Shown: piece by piece, positions 1-9,918 of the stretch
Position numbering within the stretch: position 1 is the first letter of the stretch
How the letters are laid out: the number at the start of each line of letters is the position of its first letter
Assembly (NCBI GenBank): GCA_028823885.1
Contig: JAPPFK010000114.1
Coordinates: 1 to 40,367, forward strand
DNA length: 40,367 nt
Reading direction: 5' to 3'
Origin: Rhodospirillales bacterium
Lineage (GTDB): Bacteria; Pseudomonadota; Alphaproteobacteria; Rhodospirillales; UBA2165
Made by a program: the position numbers and the translations under genes
Notes under the pieces: generated by a model
Database searches by the model: none
What the model saw: the letters and a program-made list of their open reading frames with translations, nothing else
What the model was told of the DNA's origin: nothing

Positions 1-1467
1 GCCCTTGGTCTGGGCGTGGGCTATCACCTCGTCCTGGCGGGTGGGGGGGGGCAGGGCATCGGAGACGGGCTCCGGGGGCGGCGGGGTCGCGGGTTCGGCG
101 GCAACGGCGCCGGCGGGCGCGCCGGCAGGTGCGCCGGACGGCCTCGGCGCCGAGGCTGCCGGGGCCGGCGGGGAGCCTGGTCCCTTACTTGATCCCTGGG
201 CGGAACCGCCGCCGTCGAGTTTCCTGAGCGCTTCCTCCGGCGTCGGCAGTTCGGACGCATAGGTCAGCCGGATCAGGATCATTTCAACCGCCTGAACAAC
301 CGAAGGCGCGCCCTGGGCTTCCTTGACGCCCTTCAGCAGCATCTGCCAGGCCCGGGCCAGGGCGCCCATGCCCAGACGGCCCGCGAGTTCGGAACCGCGT
401 TCGGATTCGGCCTCCGGCACGCCCGCCGCCTCCGCCGCCGCCGGCACCAGCTTGATCCGGGTAAGCCAGTGCGTGATCTCCAGCAAATCCTGAAGCACCT
501 GCATGGGATCGGCGCCGTTGCGGTAATCGTCTTCCAGGATGTCGAGGGCACGAACCGCATCGCCCGCGAATACGGCCTCGAGCAGATCGAAGCTCCGGGT
601 CCGGTCGGCCAGTCCCAGCATGTCGCGGACCTGATCTTCGGAAATTTCGCCGTCGCCGCCGGTGCCGGTGGTGATCACCTGGTCCAGGATGGACAGGCCG
701 TCCCGGTGGGAGCCGTCCGCCGCGCGGGCGATGAGCTGAATGGCGCGGTCCGAGATCGCCGCCCCCTCGGATGCGGCGATACGCGCGAAGTCGGCGCTCA
801 GGTTCTCCGCGCCGATCCGGCGGAGATCGAAACGCTGGCACCGGCTGAGAACGGTGATCGGCACCTTGCGGATTTCCGTCGTGGCGAAGATGAACTTCAC
901 GTGCTCCGGCGGCTCCTCGAGGGTCTTCAACAGCGCATTGAACGCATTGCGGGACAGCATGTGCACTTCGTCGATGATGTAGACCTTGTAGCGGGCCGAG
1001 ACCGGCCGGTAGCGCACCCCCTCGATCAGTTCCCGGATGTCGTCGACGCCGGTGCGGCTCGCCGCGTCCATCTCCAGCACGTCCACGTGCCGGTCTTCGG
1101 CGATCGCCTTGCAATTTTCACAAACGCCGCAGGGCTCGATGGTCGGTCCGCCGGTCCCGTCGGGTCCGACGCAATTCAGCGCCCGGGCGATGATCCTCGC
1201 CGTGGTGGTCTTGCCGACCCCCCGGACCCCGGTGAGAACGAAGGCGTGCGCCAGTCGTCCCGAGGCGAAAGCGTTGGTGAGCGTCCGGACCATGGCCTCC
1301 TGGCCCACCAGATCCGAAAACCTCGACGGCCGGTACTTGCGCGCCAGCACCCGGTATTGGCCGGCGGCCCCTTCGTCTCCGAGGTCCAATCCGGGCAGCG
1401 CGGCGGTCAGGCCGTCGGTTCCGCCTTCTGTCTCTTCACGGGTGTCTGGGCTGGCGTCGTCGGTCAT
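1..1467 (-). CDS. dnaX: DNA polymerase III subunit gamma/tau (C-terminus truncated by window edge)
   Basis: Manual minus-strand translation from ATG at 1467: MTDDASPDTREE...YRVLARKYRPSRFSDLVGQEAMVRTLTNAFASGRLAHAFVLTGVRGVGKTTTARIIARALNC...CGVCENCKAI...DVLEMDAASRTGVDDIRELIEGVRYRPVSARYKVYIIDEVHMLSRNAFNALLKTLEEPPEHVKFIFATTEIRKVP; Walker A and Zn-finger cysteines. Open to the edge, so absent from the ORF track. Confidence 0.96.
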   Translation of the reverse strand, partial: MTDDASPDTREETEGGTDGLTAALPGLDLGDEGAAGQYRVLARKYRPSRFSDLVGQEAMVRTLTNAFASGRLAHAFVLTGVRGVGKTTTARIIARALNCVGPDGTGGPTIEPCGVCENCKAIAEDRHVDVLEMDAASRTGVDDIRELIEGVRYRPVSARYKVYIIDEVHMLSRNAFNALLKTLEEPPEHVKFIFATTEIRKVPITVLSRCQRFDLRRIGAENLSADFARIAASEGAAISDRAIQLIARAADGSHRDGLSILDQVITTGTGGDGEISEDQVRDMLGLADRTRSFDLLEAVFAGDAVRALDILEDDYRNGADPMQVLQDLLEITHWLTRIKLVPAAAEAAGVPEAESERGSELAGRLGMGALARAWQMLLKGVKEAQGAPSVVQAVEMILIRLTYASELPTPEEALRKLDGGGSAQGSSKGPGSPPAPAASAPRPSGAPAGAPAGAVAAEPATPPPPEPVSDALPPPTRQDEVIAHAQTKG

Positions 1468-1493
1468 GAACGCTGTCGGATTAGAGGATCGGG

Positions 1494-1591
1494 TGGAAGG
1501 CCGGACACGCGACCCGAGCGGAACTCGTTACGGCTGCTTCCTTCCGGACCTGACCGGGTTGGCGAGCGGCTCGTCCGCGGCCGACCTTCCA
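1494..1591 (-). ncRNA. ffs: Bacterial small signal recognition particle RNA (4.5S-type)
   Basis: Minus strand contains GGTCAGGTCCGGAAGGAAGCAGCC, the conserved SRP RNA apical domain; ends pair (TGGAAGGTCGGCC ... GGCCTTCCA). Located just upstream of dnaX. Boundaries approximate. Confidence 0.93.
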
Positions 1592-1763
1592 CGGCGAGTA
1601 TAGCAGGTGAGAGGCGATGAGTCGCAAGTCACGTTGACGCCGCCTGCCCGAAAACGGCACCCGAGTGAAGGGTTTGGCCGGGGCCATTGCCTGAAACCGC
1701 CCGCTGTGTCAGGTTCCGCGCACCCGAACAGGACAGGCCGGAAGCACGGCCGCTTGCAGCCGC

Positions 1764-2687
1764 ATGATCGATTTCGTCTTCACCAACATGATTCTGGACC
1801 GCGCCCACCACCTGCGCACCGATCAGGCGTGGATTGCCGAGCAGATCGCCGCCGGGCAGGCGCGGACGGTGACCGTTTGGCGGGACAAGGTGCTGATCCG
1901 AAACGCCGGCTCCGGCGAAGCGCTGATCGTCGAGGGCGCAAGCACGCTCCATGACGAAGCCTCCGAACTGGTGTTTCTCGGCATGGACGGCGATACGGCC
2001 TATTTCGCCGCCGACATTTCGCATTTGGAGGAGCCGTTTTCGGCCGCCATCCCCGGCGACGGCGATTTCGCGGACCTGAGGGCCCTGGCCCCCAACCTCG
2101 AGCACGGCATCGCGTCCATGCTGGCCCACGCCCGCGCCCTCGGCTACTGGCACCGGACCCATCAATTCTGCGGCGTCTGCGGGTCGCCCACCGAAAGCCG
2201 CAAGGCGGGCCACGAACGGAAGTGCGCCAACGAAACCTGCGGCAAGACCCATTTTCCGCGGACCGACCCGGCGGTGATCATGCTGGTGACCCATGACGGC
2301 GGCTCGGGCCCCTGCGCCCTGCTGGCCCAGAACAAGCGGTTCCCCTCGGGCATCCGGTTTTCCACCGTCGCCGGATTCGTCGAGCCGGGCGAGACGCTGG
2401 AACAGGCCGTCGCCCGCGAGGTCAAGGAAGAGACCGGCGTCGATGTGACCGATGTCGTCTATCAGGCATCCCAGCCCTGGCCGTTTCCCGCGTCCATCAT
2501 GCTGGGGTTCCGAGCCCGCGCGCTCACCACTGAGATCACCATCCAGGATGACGAACTGACCGACGCGCGGTGGTTCACCCGGGATGAGGTGGCGGAACTG
2601 GCGGCCCAGGACGGTGTGCTGCCGCCGAGCAAATTCTCCATTTCCCGCTGGCTGATCGACACCTGGCTGGACGAGACGGCGGCTTAG
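1764..2687 (+). CDS. nudC: NADH pyrophosphatase (Nudix, zinc ribbon)
   Basis: Zinc ribbon CGVCGSPTESRKAGHERKCANETCG followed by Nudix box GFVEPGETLEQAVAREVKEETGV. Confidence 0.93.
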   Translation: MIDFVFTNMILDRAHHLRTDQAWIAEQIAAGQARTVTVWRDKVLIRNAGSGEALIVEGASTLHDEASELVFLGMDGDTAYFAADISHLEEPFSAAIPGDGDFADLRALAPNLEHGIASMLAHARALGYWHRTHQFCGVCGSPTESRKAGHERKCANETCGKTHFPRTDPAVIMLVTHDGGSGPCALLAQNKRFPSGIRFSTVAGFVEPGETLEQAVAREVKEETGVDVTDVVYQASQPWPFPASIMLGFRARALTTEITIQDDELTDARWFTRDEVAELAAQDGVLPPSKFSISRWLIDTWLDETAA

Positions 2688-2693
2688 CCGGCG

Positions 2694-3551
2694 CTAATCC
2701 CCATTGAGCTCCTTGCGCGCCGGACTGGCCGGGAAGACGCCCAATATCTTCACTTCGTGCGAGAAGAATTCGAGCTCCTCCAAGGCGAATTTGAGCCCCC
2801 GATGGTCCGGGTGGCCGTCCACCTCGGCGTAAAACCGGGTCGCCGAAAAGCCGCCGCCGATCATGTAGCTTTCCAGCTTGGTCATGTTGACATTGTTGGT
2901 CGCGAACCCGCCCAGCGCCTTGTAGAGCGCCGCCGGGACGTTGCGGACATTGAACACGAAGCTGGTAACGACGGCCTCTTCGTCCGGCGAGGCAGTCACC
3001 TCGTCCGGGGACATGATGAGAAACCGGGTGGTGTTGTGTTCGGCGTCCTCGACGTTTTCCCGGAGAATTTCCAGACCGTAAATCTCGGCAGCCAGTTCGG
3101 AGGCGATAGCGCCCTGGGTCGGATCCCCGGCGGCCGCGATGTCGTGGGCGGCCCCCGCCGTATCCGCGTGGACCACCGGCCCGACCCCCAGCTCCCGGAT
3201 CATGTTCCGGCACTGATTGAGGGCATGGACATGGCTGTGGACATGGGTGAGCTGGTCTTCGGCGGCGCCCCTTATCGCCAGGAGAGTGTGTTCCACCCGC
3301 TGGAAATGCTCACCGACGATGTGAAGTCCGGAATCCGGGAGTAGATGGTGGATGTCCGCGACCCGCCCGGCAACGGAATTGTCGATCGGGATCATGGCGA
3401 GCTTCGCCGCGCCCTCGGCCACCGCGGCAAATGCGTCCTCGAAGGAGGTGCAGGCGAGCGGCGTCATTTCCGGATGCACCGCCCGGCACGCCATATGAGA
3501 ATTGGCGCCGTCCATCCCCTGAAAAGCGATGGCATGCAACCCTTCGGACAT
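2694..3551 (-). CDS. pheA: Prephenate dehydratase (PDT plus ACT domain)
   Basis: IAFQGMDGANSHMACRAVHPEM...FAAVAEGAAKLAMIPIDNSVAGRVADIHHLL...HNTTRFLIMS; C-terminal ACT-like region with LESYMIGG. Confidence 0.92.
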   Translation of the reverse strand: MSEGLHAIAFQGMDGANSHMACRAVHPEMTPLACTSFEDAFAAVAEGAAKLAMIPIDNSVAGRVADIHHLLPDSGLHIVGEHFQRVEHTLLAIRGAAEDQLTHVHSHVHALNQCRNMIRELGVGPVVHADTAGAAHDIAAAGDPTQGAIASELAAEIYGLEILRENVEDAEHNTTRFLIMSPDEVTASPDEEAVVTSFVFNVRNVPAALYKALGGFATNNVNMTKLESYMIGGGFSATRFYAEVDGHPDHRGLKFALEELEFFSHEVKILGVFPASPARKELNGD

Positions 3552-3858
3552 CGGACCTCTCCGTCTTACAACGCCTTGCGGAACGCATTGATATTCAAGT
3601 CGTTTTCACCGGCCGTCTAGCCCGGCAAGACAATGGGCCGCCCCGTATATCCTGTTTTTTCCGGTTTTCCCATCCCCTAGATCGGCTCTAGGCGTGAAGC
3701 GGCCGGGCGGTCCTTCGGACCGGCGGTCCCCATATGATTGACAGGGCCCCGGCGACGGGCTAAACGCGAGGCCGGCTCTCGCTTTCGGCTCATGCATTCG
3801 CGGGCCCGGCCGGGTCCGGAAACAGAATCAAGACCCATACAGGATTTAGGATTGCCTC

Positions 3859-4386
3859 ATGTGGAGTATGAAAACCAATGTCGTCTTCGGCGCCATCCTC
3901 ATGGCCGCATGGATGATCTGGGGAACGAACTATGTCGGCAATATCCTGATCCCGCACATCGAGATCGTGCATTCGGACGAGGACGCCGCGGCGCCCGCGG
4001 CGGCGCAAAAGGCGCCGGAGCCGGTCGTACCGTTCCCGGTCCTGCTGGCCGAAGCGACCGTCAAGCGCGGCGAACGGGTCGCCAAGAAATGCATCTCCTG
4101 CCATACCTTCGCCAGCGGCGACAAGAACAAGGTCGGTCCCAATCTGTGGTCGGTCTTTACCCGCGACCGGGCCGGAGCCGACGGCTTCTCCTACTCGTCC
4201 GCCATGGCGGGCCTGGGCGGCAAATGGACGCTGGAGGACATGGACAAGTTTCTCTTGAAGCCGAAGGCCTTCCTCAAGGGCACAAAAATGGCGTTCGCCG
4301 GCCTTCGGAAACCCACGGACCGGGCGGCGGTCATCGTCTACATGCGGGGCTTCGACGACTCCCCGGTCCCGCTGCCCGCACCGTAG
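3859..4386 (+). CDS. Membrane-anchored class I cytochrome c family protein
   Basis: N-terminal hydrophobic segment, heme motif CISCH with AKKCISCHTFASGDKNKVGPNLWSV, and the distal Met region KGTKMAFAGL. Confidence 0.92.
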   Translation: MWSMKTNVVFGAILMAAWMIWGTNYVGNILIPHIEIVHSDEDAAAPAAAQKAPEPVVPFPVLLAEATVKRGERVAKKCISCHTFASGDKNKVGPNLWSVFTRDRAGADGFSYSSAMAGLGGKWTLEDMDKFLLKPKAFLKGTKMAFAGLRKPTDRAAVIVYMRGFDDSPVPLPAP

Positions 4387-4398
4387 GCGGGGCGCCCG

Positions 4399-5172
4399 GT
4401 GAGTTCGCCCGGGGACTTCGTTGACTTCGCCCACAGGCTGGCCGATGCGGCGCGGCCCATCATCGCCAAGTATTTCCGCACCTCCGCCGGGCTGAGCGAC
4501 AAACCCGATTCCACGCCCGTGACCCTCGCCGACCGGGAGGCCGAGGCTGCCATGCGCGCGCTGATCGAGGCGGAACAGCCCGAGCACGGCATCCTGGGCG
4601 AGGAGGAAGGCGGTGTCCGGGAAGACGCCGAATGGCTCTGGGTTCTGGATCCTATAGACGGCACCAAGGCGTTCGCCACCGGCAAACATTCCTTCGGGAC
4701 CCTGATCGGCCTTGCCCGCGACGGGGTTCCGGTTCTCGGCGTGATCGATCAGCCGGTGCTGGACGAGCGTTGGATCGGCGGCGAGGGCGTGCCGACGACA
4801 CTCAACGGCATGCCGGCGCGGGTACGGGACTGCCCCTCGGCATCGGAGGCCTGGATGTACGCAACCTCGCCCTACATGTTCCGGGGAGACGAAAAGACCG
4901 CCTTCGAACGCCTCGCGGAAACGGTCAAGCATCCCTTGTTCGGCACCGACTGCTACGGGTATGCGCTGCTCACTTCCGGCTTCGTCGATCTGGTCTGCGA
5001 GGCGCGTCTCAAACCGTGGGATTTCTGTGCGGTGGCGCCGGTGATCCAAGGCGCCGGCGGGGTGATGACGGACTGGTCCGGCGCCGGGCTGACCCTGGGC
5101 TCCGACGGCCGGGTCTTGGCCGCCGGCGATGCCCGCTGTCATGCGGACGCATTGGAATTACTTGCGGGTTAG
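4399..5172 (+). CDS. hisN: Inositol monophosphatase family protein, probable histidinol-phosphatase (HisN-like)
   Basis: GTG start; motifs GILGEEEGG, WVLDPIDGTKAFATGKHSFGTLIGL, KPWDFCAVAPVIQGAGG. HisN rather than IMPase is a family-level inference. Confidence 0.8.
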   Translation: MSSPGDFVDFAHRLADAARPIIAKYFRTSAGLSDKPDSTPVTLADREAEAAMRALIEAEQPEHGILGEEEGGVREDAEWLWVLDPIDGTKAFATGKHSFGTLIGLARDGVPVLGVIDQPVLDERWIGGEGVPTTLNGMPARVRDCPSASEAWMYATSPYMFRGDEKTAFERLAETVKHPLFGTDCYGYALLTSGFVDLVCEARLKPWDFCAVAPVIQGAGGVMTDWSGAGLTLGSDGRVLAAGDARCHADALELLAG

Positions 5173-5256
5173 CCCGAAATCGACCGGAATCCCTTGCCGA
5201 TTCGTTGGTTAACGGACAAATTGAACGTCAAGAACGTGCATCCGGGAGAGACCATC

Positions 5257-7092
5257 ATGCGCCGCACATTGTTTGCCGCCGCCGCCCTCGCCGCGGCCGC
5301 CCTGCCCCTCGCTTCCGTCGCCCAGGACGTAAAGCCCGTCCACGGCATCGCCATGCACGGCAGTCCCAAATACGGCCCGGACTTCAAGCATCTCGACTAT
5401 GTAAATCCAAATGCGCCCAAGGGCGGCAGCGTCCGGCTGTCGGCCATCGGCACCTTCGACACCTTCAATCCGTTCACCCTCAAGGGCGTCCCGGCGGCGG
5501 GCGCGGGATCGGTCTTTGAAAGCCTGATGACCGGCACCCAGGATGAGGCCTTCACCGAATACGGGCTCTTGGCCGGGTCCGTCGAGATGCCGGAAGACCG
5601 GTCCTGGGTCGCGTTCACCATTCGGGACAATGCCCGCTGGCATGACGGCAAACCGGTGACCGTCGACGACGTGCTGTTCAGCCTAAATGCGCTCAAGACG
5701 CAGGGCCGGCCCTTTTTCCGCTTCTATTACGGCAACGTCGCCACCGCCGAGAAGGCCGGCCCCCGCAAGGTCAAGTTTACGTTCTCCGGCGGGGAGAACC
5801 GGGAACTGCCGCTGATCGTCGGGCAGCTCCCAATCCTGCCGAAGCATTTCTTCGACGGCCGAGACTTCACCAGCACCATTCTGGAGCCCATCCCCGGCAC
5901 CGGCCCGTACAAGATCAAAACCTTCGAGCCCGGCCGCTCGGTGACCTACGAGCGGGTGAAGGATTACTGGGCCCGCGACCTGCCGATCAAGCGGGGCAGG
6001 AATAACTTCGATGAAATGCGCTACGACTACTACCGGGATGCCACGGTGGCCCTGGAAGCGTTCAAATCGGGCGAGTACGACTTCCGGGTCGAGAACACCG
6101 CCAAGGTCTGGGCGACGGGCTATGATTCGCCGGCATTCGAGCGAAAGCTCTACCTCAAACAGGATATCCGCCACGAGCTGCCGACCGGCATGCAAGCCTT
6201 CGCTTTCAATACCCGGAAGGCCATCTTCAAGGACCGGCGGGTGCGGCGCGCCATGGCCTACGCCTTCGACTTCGAATGGACCAACAAGAACCTGTTTTTC
6301 GGCCAATACGCGCGGACCACGAGCTTCTTTTCGAACTCGGAGCTTGCCGCGAGCAAGCTGCCGTCACCGGAAGAGCTGAAAATCCTCGAGCCGCTCCGCG
6401 GCCAAATCCCCGGCGAGGTGTTCACCGAGGCCTACTCCGTCCCCGTGACCAACGGCGACGGCCGCATCCGCTCCAACCTGAGGACGGCACGGAATTTGCT
6501 CCAGGAGGCGGGCTGGACGATCAAGAACAAGAAACTGGTCAACGCGCAGGGCCGGCCGTTCGAGTTTGAAATCCTATTGGTCTCGCCGGCCTTCGAGCGG
6601 ATCGCGCTGCCGTTCAGGAAAAACCTCGAGCGGCTCGGCATGAATGTCCGGGTCCGCACCGTCGATACCTCCCAATACCAGAAACGAACCGACGAGAAGG
6701 ACTTCGACATGATCGTGTCCTCGTTCGGTCAGTCCCTGTCTCCCGGTAACGAACAGCGGGATTTTTGGGGCAGCGTAGCCGCCGGCCGGCCGGGCAGCCG
6801 CAATGTCATCGGCATCAAGGACCCGGCGGTGGACAAGCTCATCGAACTGGTGATCTCCGCCTCCGACCGGAAGAGCCTCATCACCCGGACCCGCGCCCTC
6901 GATCGGGTGCTGTCCTGGGGCCACTATGTAATCCCCCAGTGGCATATTCGTACGTTCCGGGTCGCCTACTGGGACAAGTTCGGCCGGCCCGCAACGACCC
7001 CTCGATATGGCCTCGGGTTCGACGGCTGGTGGGTGGATGCCAGGAAGCAAGCGGCCCTCAACGAGCGGAAAAATCTAGCCAGCGGGAAATAG
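5257..7092 (+). CDS. yejA: Extracellular solute-binding protein family 5 (YejA-like peptide ABC transporter)
   Basis: Signal peptide MRRTLFAAAALAAAALPLASVAQ; HGIAMHGSPKYGPDFKHLDYVNPNAPKGGSVRLSAIGTFDTFNPFTLKG; followed by yejBEF. ORF extends upstream to 5194 but the signal peptide indicates start at 5257. Confidence 0.9.
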   Translation: MRRTLFAAAALAAAALPLASVAQDVKPVHGIAMHGSPKYGPDFKHLDYVNPNAPKGGSVRLSAIGTFDTFNPFTLKGVPAAGAGSVFESLMTGTQDEAFTEYGLLAGSVEMPEDRSWVAFTIRDNARWHDGKPVTVDDVLFSLNALKTQGRPFFRFYYGNVATAEKAGPRKVKFTFSGGENRELPLIVGQLPILPKHFFDGRDFTSTILEPIPGTGPYKIKTFEPGRSVTYERVKDYWARDLPIKRGRNNFDEMRYDYYRDATVALEAFKSGEYDFRVENTAKVWATGYDSPAFERKLYLKQDIRHELPTGMQAFAFNTRKAIFKDRRVRRAMAYAFDFEWTNKNLFFGQYARTTSFFSNSELAASKLPSPEELKILEPLRGQIPGEVFTEAYSVPVTNGDGRIRSNLRTARNLLQEAGWTIKNKKLVNAQGRPFEFEILLVSPAFERIALPFRKNLERLGMNVRVRTVDTSQYQKRTDEKDFDMIVSSFGQSLSPGNEQRDFWGSVAAGRPGSRNVIGIKDPAVDKLIELVISASDRKSLITRTRALDRVLSWGHYVIPQWHIRTFRVAYWDKFGRPATTPRYGLGFDGWWVDARKQAALNERKNLASGK

Positions 7093-7209
7093 CCTTCCTG
7101 GATGATCGGGCGGCACCTGATCCACGGGGCCGCGCGCCACTCTTTTCAAGCCTGCCCCAGCGGTCATAATGCGGTCTCGAACGGAACGGCCGTATCCAGG
7201 GAGAAAGCG

Positions 7210-8775
7210 GTGAAAATTCAGAACCATGTCCACGGCGAATGGGTGGACGGCAACGGCGAGGGAACGCCTCTGGTCGATCCCGTCTCCGGCGAGGAAATCG
7301 CCCGTGCCACATCCGACGGCGTCGATCTCGGCAGGGCCCTGGATCACGCACGCACCGTCGGCGGTCCGGCACTCCGCGCCATGACCTACGCCGGGCGGGG
7401 CGAAATGCTGGGCAAGATCAACGAAACCCTCGCCGCCAACCGGGACAAGTACGCCGACATTGCGCTCCGGAATTCGGGCAATACCAAGATCGATGCGGCC
7501 ATCGATATCGACGGCGGCACGGGCACTGTGTTCTTTTACGCGCGCCTCGCCGGAAAACTGGGCGAGGCGAATTACCTCCGGGACTCCGGATTTGAACGCA
7601 TGGCCAAGGACGAGGCCTTCCAGGGGATGCACATCTGGGTGCCGCTGAAAGGCGCCGGCGTTCATATCAATGCGTTCAACTTCCCCTCCTGGGGGTTGTG
7701 GGAGAAAGCCGCGGTCAGCTTGCTCGCCGGCGTTCCGTTTCTCGCCAAACCGGCCACCGCCACCTGCCTGCTGTCCTACGAAATGATCAAGGACGTCATC
7801 GAGGCGGGCGCCGTGCCGGACGGCGCCATCAGCCTGATCTGCGGCGGCGGGCGCGATCTGATGGATCACGTCACCGGCCGGGACGCGGTCGCCTTCACCG
7901 GCTCGGCGGACACCGCCACCCTGCTCAGGGGCAACGCCAACGTCATCGCAAGCTCGGTCCGGTTCAACGCCGAAGCCGACAGCCTGAACATGAGCCTGCT
8001 GGGCCCGGATGCCCGGCCGGGAGCCGCCGAGTTCGACCTGTTCGTCAAGGAAGTGTCCCGGGAAATGACCGTCAAGGCGGGTCAGAAATGCACCGCCATC
8101 CGCCGCGCCTTCGTGCCCGCGAGCATCCTCGACGAGGTTGTGGGCGCCCTGGAAGCCCGGCTCGCCAGGACGGTGACCGGCGATCCCCGCAACGAGACCG
8201 TCCGCATGGGTCCGTTGGTCAACAAGGCGCAACAGCAAACCGCTCTGGACGGAATTGCCCGTTTGGCCGAGGAAGCGGACGTCATCACCGGGGATGACGG
8301 TTTCGAGCCCGTCGATGCCGACCCCGAAATCTCGTCATTCGTGCCGCCGACGCTCCTCAAGTGCGCGGACCCCAAGGGCGCCAAGGCGGTCCACGAGGTG
8401 GAAGTGTTTGGCCCCGCCTGCACGGTGATGCCCTATGAGACCGCCGAGGAGGCCGTCGAACTCGCCTCCCGGGGCGGCGGATCGCTGGCTGCGTCCGTGT
8501 TCACCGCCGATGACGAATTCGCCAATGCCGCGACGCTGGGCATCGCCGCCGATCACGGCAGGGTCCTGGTGGTCGACGAGCAGGTCGCCGAGAGCCAGAC
8601 CGGACACGGCATCGTCATGCCCATGTGCACCCACGGCGGACCCGGCCGTGCCGGCGGCGGGGAGGAATTGGGCGGCACGCGCGGCTTGCGGTTTTATCAT
8701 CAACGGACCGCCGTGCAGGGCCGCCTCGACCGGTTGGAAGCATTGGCGGGCGCCGGCGCCGAGGTCGCGCTATAG
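7210..8775 (+). CDS. Aldehyde dehydrogenase, PaaZ N-domain / BoxD (3,4-dehydroadipyl-CoA semialdehyde dehydrogenase)-like
   Basis: KIQNHVHGEWVDG...INAFNFPSWGLWEKAAVSLLAGVPFLAKPATATCLLSYEM...catalytic KAGQKCTAIRRAFVP; about 520 aa with no MaoC hydratase domain. GTG start at 7210 assumed. Confidence 0.82.
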   Translation: MKIQNHVHGEWVDGNGEGTPLVDPVSGEEIARATSDGVDLGRALDHARTVGGPALRAMTYAGRGEMLGKINETLAANRDKYADIALRNSGNTKIDAAIDIDGGTGTVFFYARLAGKLGEANYLRDSGFERMAKDEAFQGMHIWVPLKGAGVHINAFNFPSWGLWEKAAVSLLAGVPFLAKPATATCLLSYEMIKDVIEAGAVPDGAISLICGGGRDLMDHVTGRDAVAFTGSADTATLLRGNANVIASSVRFNAEADSLNMSLLGPDARPGAAEFDLFVKEVSREMTVKAGQKCTAIRRAFVPASILDEVVGALEARLARTVTGDPRNETVRMGPLVNKAQQQTALDGIARLAEEADVITGDDGFEPVDADPEISSFVPPTLLKCADPKGAKAVHEVEVFGPACTVMPYETAEEAVELASRGGGSLAASVFTADDEFANAATLGIAADHGRVLVVDEQVAESQTGHGIVMPMCTHGGPGRAGGGEELGGTRGLRFYHQRTAVQGRLDRLEALAGAGAEVAL

Positions 8776-8796
8776 AGGGAAAGGCCGCCCGACGAC

Positions 8797-9918
8797 ATGT
8801 TCGCTTACATCATCCGCCGGCTGCTGTTCGTCATCCCGACGCTGTTCGTCATCATCCTGCTGAACTTCGTCTTCGTGCAGTTCGCCCCCGGCGGACCGGT
8901 GGAGCAAACCATCGCCCAACTGCAAGGGACGGCGGTGGACGCGACGGCGAGGGTCAGCGGCACCTCTCAGGGCGAAACCGTCGGCAGCGGCGACCAGGGC
9001 CGGCAACAGGTCGGCGGTGAAGGCGCCGGGGCCAGCAAATACCGGGGCGCCCGCGGCCTCGATCCCGAGCTGATCGCCGAGATCGAAAAGCTCTACGGGT
9101 TCGACAAGCCGGCGCACGAGCGCTTCTGGATCATGCTGAAGAACTATCTCCGCTTCGATTTCGGCGAGAGTTTCTTCCGCGACAAGACCGTGATCGAATT
9201 GCTGATCGAGAAATTGCCGGTCTCCATCTCGCTTGGGCTATGGACCACCCTCCTGACCTATCTGATTTCCATTCCGCTCGGCGTTCGCAAGGCGGTGCGC
9301 GACGGGTCCAACTTCGATCTTTGGACCAGCGCGGTGATCATCATCGGCACCGCGATCCCCGGCTTCCTGTTCGCCATTCTTCTGGTGGTGCTGTTCGCCG
9401 GCGGCAGCTATTTCGACATCTTCCCCCTGCGCGGCATCGTATCGCCCAACTGGGACGAGCTCAGTCCGGTCGGCAAGGTTTTGGACTACTTCTGGCACAT
9501 GGCGCTGCCCATCACCTCCATGGTCATCGGCTCGTTCGCCGTTTTGACCATGCTGACCAAGAATTCATTCCTCGACGAGATCAATAAACAGTACGTCCAG
9601 ACGGCGCGGTCCAAGGGGCTTGCGGAGAACAAGGTGCTCTACGGGCACGTGTTCCGGAACGGCATGCTGCTGATCATCGCCGGCTTCCCGTCGGCCTTCA
9701 TCTCCATCTTCTTCACCGGCTCGCTTTTGACGGAGATCATCTTCTCCCTCGACGGGATCGGACTCCTCGGATTCGAGGCCGCCATCAACCGGGATTATCC
9801 GATCGTTTTCGGCACCCTCTACATGTTCACCTTGCTGGGCCTGATCATGGGGATCATCGGCGACCTTGCCTACCACGTGGTCGATCCGCGGATCGACTTC
9901 GAGGCGCAGGAGGTCTAG
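8797..9918 (+). CDS. yejB: Peptide ABC transporter permease YejB
   Basis: [37 protein letters not shown] with YejB-type insert; [26 protein letters not shown] permease EAA-like motif. Confidence 0.94.
   Translation: MFAYIIRRLLFVIPTLFVIILLNFVFVQFAPGGPVEQTIAQLQGTAVDATARVSGTSQGETVGSGDQGRQQVGGEGAGASKYRGARGLDPELIAEIEKLYGFDKPAHERFWIMLKNYLRFDFGESFFRDKTVIELLIEKLPVSISLGLWTTLLTYLISIPLGVRKAVRDGSNFDLWTSAVIIIGTAIPGFLFAILLVVLFAGGSYFDIFPLRGIVSPNWDELSPVGKVLDYFWHMALPITSMVIGSFAVLTMLTKNSFLDEINKQYVQTARSKGLAENKVLYGHVFRNGMLLIIAGFPSAFISIFFTGSLLTEIIFSLDGIGLLGFEAAINRDYPIVFGTLYMFTLLGLIMGIIGDLAYHVVDPRIDFEAQEV

Noticed and set aside
469-1620. 383-aa plus-strand ORF antisense to dnaX
   Set aside because: High-GC antisense open frame; the opposite strand encodes clear DnaX and the ORF even crosses ffs. 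No recognisable domain.
3676-3692. CCTAGA-TCGGC-TCTAGG hairpin between pheA and the cytochrome c gene
   Set aside because: Short 6-bp arms without a T-tract; not distinguishable from chance.
3790-5142. 450-aa minus-strand ORF across the cytochrome c and HisN-like genes
   Set aside because: Antisense artefact of GC-skewed codon positions; both plus-strand genes have diagnostic motifs.
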